A stretch of 64,000 nucleotides of DNA from positions 1 to 64,000 of the forward strand of contig JAPOZM010000069.1 of assembly GCA_026706075.1 (NCBI GenBank), given 5' to 3'. The stretch's first letter is position 1; every line of letters begins with the position of its first letter. Below are positions 60,759 through 64,000 of the stretch, piece after piece. The translations under genes and the position numbers were made by a program. Under the pieces are notes generated by a model. That model saw nothing but the letters and a program-made list of their open reading frames with translations. It was not told where the DNA came from and did no database searches. This DNA is from Gemmatimonadaceae bacterium (GTDB lineage Bacteria > Latescibacterota > UBA2968 > UBA8231).

Positions 60759-62678
60759 CTAAGCCTGGGGAACCGTGGCGACGGAGCTGACCACCCCGGC
60801 CCGTCCCATGGCGTTGACGGCGCGCGCCTCGAGTCGGTTCTCGCCGGCGTGGAGGGGCCAGGCGAAGGAGGCAGGGCGCGCCTCCCAGCCGCCGCCGTCG
60901 ACGCGCACCTCGAAGCGCTCGAAGTTCGGACAGACGGCCTCCAGGTCGACGCGCAGCTCCGCCCCGCCGCCGGCCTGCAGGTGGATGCGGGTGCGGTCCA
61001 CGTCCCAGTAGAGGTCGGCCTCGCGGTCGGTGTGGCGGCTGAACCACGGCAGGGCCGGGGTCTTCTCGTCCTCCCAGAACAGGTAGCCGTCGTAGTGGTA
61101 GGAGCCGGCGCCGTGCTCGGGCTCGCCCGGGCCCAGGGTGGCGGGCTCGTCGTTGCGACGCTGGATCATGAACCGCATCCACAGGTGGATCCGGCTCTCC
61201 ACCTTGAAGCGCTCGCCCGTGGCCTCCGGGGGCGGCGGGCTCACGCGGATGTCGTCGAGGTCCTCGTTCACCCAGGCCGTGTGTGCCTCCAGGGCGCTCA
61301 GGGGGACTCCGTGGCGCTCGAAGTGGTAGGTGAACTTGGTGGCGTCGTTGCTGTCGCCGCCGGGATCCATGGTCACCCACTTGCCGTAGTCGTTCGACCA
61401 GACCTCGGTGATGCAGTGGGAGCGCATGATCTGGGTGCGCGCCGTGAACCCGAGGGCGGCGCAGCACTGGGTGAAGACCGAGGCGTAGTGGGTGCACATG
61501 CCGAGGGCCAGCTGCTGGCCGGCCAGCTCGAGGATGACCAGGGCGTCCCAGGGCGGGCAGTAGTTCAGGCCCCCCATGTTCCAGCCGTCCTCCCACTGCT
61601 CGCGGACCCACTGGCGCAGGCGGGTCAGGGCCTCGAACTCGGTCTTCGCCGGGCCCACCACCTGGTCGAGCTTCCAGCGCTCGCGCAGGAGCTTCGCCCG
61701 GGGCTCGTCGGCGGCCATGTACGAGAACCGCCAGGAGCTGTACGCCAGGGGGCGGTTGTCCGCTTCCGCCAGCCGGACGGCGGCCGACTCCCGCGCCTCG
61801 ACCCGGGCCGACAGGCGGGCCCCGGTCAGGGTCGGTGTCACCGCCGGGTCGGCGGTCGACAGCAGGGCCCGCCACTGGAAGAACCGGGCGCCCTCCGGCA
61901 CCTCTGCCTCCCCCTCCAGCGGCGCCCAGGGGCTCCAGGCCGCGGGCTCGTACGCCGGCGTCGGACCGGCCCGCCACTCGAGGCGGCGGCTCGTGCCCTC
62001 CGGCTCGCCCCCCTCCAGCTCGACGCGCACCCCGAGGGCGGCGCCGTCCACGGCGATCGCCCCCTCCTCGCGGCCGAGCAGGTCCACCGCCTCGGAGCAG
62101 ACCTCGCCGGCGGTCATGTGCTGGTCGAGCCACAGGCGCACCACGTACTCGCCGTCGACGCGGTCGTTCACCCCCAGCTCGTCGGAGCGCCAGGTCCGCC
62201 CGCCGTCGTCGCTGACCTCGCTGCGGTCGGGCTGCACGCTCTCCTCGACGAGCACCGTCCACTCGGCGTCGCCCACGGCGCGCAGGACGATCTCGTTCTC
62301 CCCCTCCCGCAGCCACGCCGGGTCGATCTCCACGGCGTGCCAGCGGTCGACCCAGTACTCCCGCTTCTCCTCCCACACGAAGCGGGCGGAATGGCCGTTG
62401 ACCCGGGCCTCCAGCTCGCCGCCGGCCCGGTCGCAGGAGAGGTACCCGATCAGCTTCGCGCCGGAGGCCGAGACCGGGCCGAGGACCAGCCGCTTGCGGA
62501 TCCACCGCCCCCCGGCGATGCGCTCCAGGTCGCGGTTGTTGCAGCGCGCCGCCTCGTCGGCGGCCATCACGCCGCGGCGCAGCTGCAGGCCGCCGTCGCC
62601 GCGCACCACGTTGCGGCGGGTGCAGCGGTCGAGGGCCTCGGGGCCTTCCCATGCTCTCGTGGTCGTCGTCTCGGACAT
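60759..62678 (-). CDS. large transglutaminase-like cysteine protein
   Basis: 639 residues. The N-terminal half (about 40-300) looks like two or more beta-sandwich domains (RWHAVEIDPAWLREGENEIVLRAV; SDDGGRTWRSD; WRAGPTP). The transglutaminase core carries the triad C395 (LALGMCTHYASVFTQ), H421 (RSHCITEVWSND) and D438 (WVTMDPGGDSND). The C-terminal beta domain ends GENRLEARAVNAMG. No signal peptide was seen. It could cleave or cross-link peptides or deamidate. The ATG (62676-62678) has GGAGG upstream, and the class III aminotransferase gene lies 14 bases ahead on the same strand. Confidence 0.8.
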   Translation of the reverse strand: MSETTTTRAWEGPEALDRCTRRNVVRGDGGLQLRRGVMAADEAARCNNRDLERIAGGRWIRKRLVLGPVSASGAKLIGYLSCDRAGGELEARVNGHSARFVWEEKREYWVDRWHAVEIDPAWLREGENEIVLRAVGDAEWTVLVEESVQPDRSEVSDDGGRTWRSDELGVNDRVDGEYVVRLWLDQHMTAGEVCSEAVDLLGREEGAIAVDGAALGVRVELEGGEPEGTSRRLEWRAGPTPAYEPAAWSPWAPLEGEAEVPEGARFFQWRALLSTADPAVTPTLTGARLSARVEARESAAVRLAEADNRPLAYSSWRFSYMAADEPRAKLLRERWKLDQVVGPAKTEFEALTRLRQWVREQWEDGWNMGGLNYCPPWDALVILELAGQQLALGMCTHYASVFTQCCAALGFTARTQIMRSHCITEVWSNDYGKWVTMDPGGDSNDATKFTYHFERHGVPLSALEAHTAWVNEDLDDIRVSPPPPEATGERFKVESRIHLWMRFMIQRRNDEPATLGPGEPEHGAGSYHYDGYLFWEDEKTPALPWFSRHTDREADLYWDVDRTRIHLQAGGGAELRVDLEAVCPNFERFEVRVDGGGWEARPASFAWPLHAGENRLEARAVNAMGRAGVVSSVATVPQA

Positions 62679-62692
62679 CGTCGCCTCCTGTC

Positions 62693-64000
62693 TCAGCGCA
62701 CGAGCCGGCGGAAGGACTCCTCCACCAGCTCGCACTCGATCAGCTCGTCCAGCCGCTCCCGCCGCAACCCGTCGGCGATGACGGCGAAGCTCCCCCGGAC
62801 CGCCTCCTCGGTGCGGTCGAGGGCCTCCTCGTCGTCGTGAGCGGTGTTGAAGAAGAACCCCTGGGACAGAATCACGCCGCGGCGGGCGTTCTCCTGCACG
62901 AAGAGGGTGGCCACCTTCGGCATAAGCTCGGCGGGCACGTCGAAGCGGATCCCCGGGTGGGCGGAGACGCCCACGCACCTGGCCGGCGCCCCGGTCTCGG
63001 CGGCGGCGGCCTCGACGCGCCGGCGGAAGTCGCTGCCGAGGCGCTCGAAGATGGCGGGCGCGTCGAGCCGCTCCAGCTCGCGCACCGTGGCCAGGGCGGC
63101 GGCGGTGCCCACGTTGTCGTCCCAGTAGGCGCTGGAGATGAACATCCGCGCCATCGGCTCCATCACCTCCCGGCGGCCGACGACGGCGGCCATGGGGTAG
63201 CCGTTGGAGATCGCCTTGGCAAAGACGGTCATGTCCGGGGTCACGCCCACGACCTCCTGCACGCCGCCGAGAGAGACGCGCCAGCCGCAGGAAACCTCGT
63301 CGAAGATGAGCACCGCGCCGTACTGGTCGGCCAGCCGGCGGACCCCCTCCAGGTAACCCTCCGGCGGCAGCTCGGTGCGCATCGGCTCCATGATGATGCA
63401 GGCCACCTCGTCGCCGTGGGCCTTCAGCAGGTCCTCGAGCTGGTCGAGGTCGCCATGGGCGAAGGGCACGGACGAGCCCTCGAGGGCGCGGGGCACGCCG
63501 ATCGGCTCGATGCCGTTGAAGAGGTGCCCGGCGAGGCGCTCGGAGCCGAGGTTGGCCGCCAGGTACCAGTCGTGCCACCCGTGATAGCCGCTGAAGAGGA
63601 CCTTGTCGCGGCCGGTGACGCCGCGGGCGATGCGCACCGCCACGGTGCAGGCCTCGCCCCCGCCCTTGGCGTAGCGCACCATCTCCGCCGACGGCACCAG
63701 GCGCACCAGCAGCTCGGCCAGCTCCACGGCCGACTCGTGGACGATGGAGTAGATGGAGCCGCGCTCGATCTGCTCCTTCACGGCGGCGTCCACCACGTCG
63801 TTGGCGTAGCCGAGCACGATCGGCCCCACGGCGCTGAACCAGTCGACGAACTCGTTGCCGTCCACGTCCCAGATGCGGCAGCCCTTGGCGCGGTCGGCGT
63901 AGATCGGGCTGACGCCGAGGGCGGCCCGGGTCGGCCGGCGGCTGATCAGCTGGGTGGCGCCGGGGATGACCCGCCGGGCCCGTTCGTAGATCTCCAGGGA
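62693..64000 (-). CDS. class III aminotransferase, HemL-like, 5' end beyond window
   Basis: 435 codons in view, and the frame is open through base 64000, so the N terminus is missing. It belongs with glutamate-1-semialdehyde aminomutase-like PLP enzymes: YERARRVIPGATQL, GCRIWDVDGNEFVDWFSAVGP, AKGGGEACTVAVRIAR, FSGYHGWHDWYL, ILIFDEVSCGWR with the cofactor aspartate, and the lysine in VFAKAISNGYPMAAV. Such enzymes move or transfer amino groups. True HemL is unlikely because many paralogues of this type serve catabolic pathways. It is co-oriented with the transglutaminase-like gene. Confidence 0.87.
   Translation of the reverse strand, partial: SLEIYERARRVIPGATQLISRRPTRAALGVSPIYADRAKGCRIWDVDGNEFVDWFSAVGPIVLGYANDVVDAAVKEQIERGSIYSIVHESAVELAELLVRLVPSAEMVRYAKGGGEACTVAVRIARGVTGRDKVLFSGYHGWHDWYLAANLGSERLAGHLFNGIEPIGVPRALEGSSVPFAHGDLDQLEDLLKAHGDEVACIIMEPMRTELPPEGYLEGVRRLADQYGAVLIFDEVSCGWRVSLGGVQEVVGVTPDMTVFAKAISNGYPMAAVVGRREVMEPMARMFISSAYWDDNVGTAAALATVRELERLDAPAIFERLGSDFRRRVEAAAAETGAPARCVGVSAHPGIRFDVPAELMPKVATLFVQENARRGVILSQGFFFNTAHDDEEALDRTEEAVRGSFAVIADGLRRERLDELIECELVEESFRRLVR

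Overview
The window is GC-rich Gram-negative chromosomal DNA. Sampled coding lines are about 73% G+C, and genes are densely packed with frequent ATGA or GTGA start/stop overlaps. No rRNA, tRNA or CRISPR array was recognised. Several traits fit an uncultured FCB-group lineage such as Latescibacterota: a YPNPFNP-type FlgD-like domain, a DUF6784/6785-like membrane protein, a GH116-type enzyme, and many Gfo/Idh/MocA oxidoreductases, phytanoyl-CoA dioxygenase-like proteins, amidohydrolases and PLP enzymes. That assignment is inference from gene content only.

Layout. 1-9.2 kb: a partial CCA-adding enzyme, a PurH cyclohydrolase domain standing alone, an lpd plus two PLP-enzyme operon, ribonuclease HI, an FMN reductase/DUF218 pair, and two exported or anchored proteins. 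9.4-13.0 kb: a large membrane protein, a nucleoside hydrolase and a HAD phosphatase, probably nucleoside and sugar salvage. 13.1-18.2 kb: a small defence cluster (McrC, McrB, an AlbA_2/RecG-like regulator) littered with gene remnants. 18.4-23.7 kb: a MacB-type exporter operon with two tandem adaptor proteins. 23.7-28.5 kb: phosphoesterase, oxidoreductase, two amidohydrolases and an acetyltransferase. 28.5-34.1 kb: a tightly coupled operon of a CHAD/SMP-30 fusion, a histidine kinase, a sigma-54 response regulator and a secreted coiled-coil protein. 34.1-38.7 kb: a secreted glycosidase-like protein, a D-threonine-aldolase-like enzyme, an unknown barrel protein and a GYD protein. 38.8-42.5 kb: a giant secreted protein with three predicted beta-propellers.

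42.8-48.1 kb: a ThDP enzyme, an oxidoreductase and a tandem alpha/beta-barrel protein that may once have formed one operon. It is now split by a convergent DEAD-box helicase gene whose flanks carry an 18-bp direct repeat. 48.1-51.3 kb: a 3.1-kb insertion bounded by an exact 84-bp direct repeat. It carries a patatin/POTRA/barrel gene of about 50% G+C and an internally deleted IS3-type element, and is the clearest foreign DNA here. 51.3-53.8 kb: a DUF4143 ATPase under a twin-palindrome promoter, an MBL-like protein and a pyrimidine-dimer glycosylase. 53.8-58.1 kb: a coupled operon of an M14-peptidase-like protein and an enolase-superfamily protein, both lacking expected catalytic residues, then a PhyH dioxygenase and a class V aminotransferase. 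58.2-64.0 kb: a GH116 enzyme, a transglutaminase-like protein and a partial class III aminotransferase.

Most candidate promoters were found by reading -35/-10 spacing by eye. Three share a TGGACA / N17-18 / TNCCTTCG pattern. The strongest candidates for something undescribed are the CHAD/SMP-30 signalling operon, the M14-like/enolase-like/PhyH/aminotransferase operon, and the repeat-bounded island.
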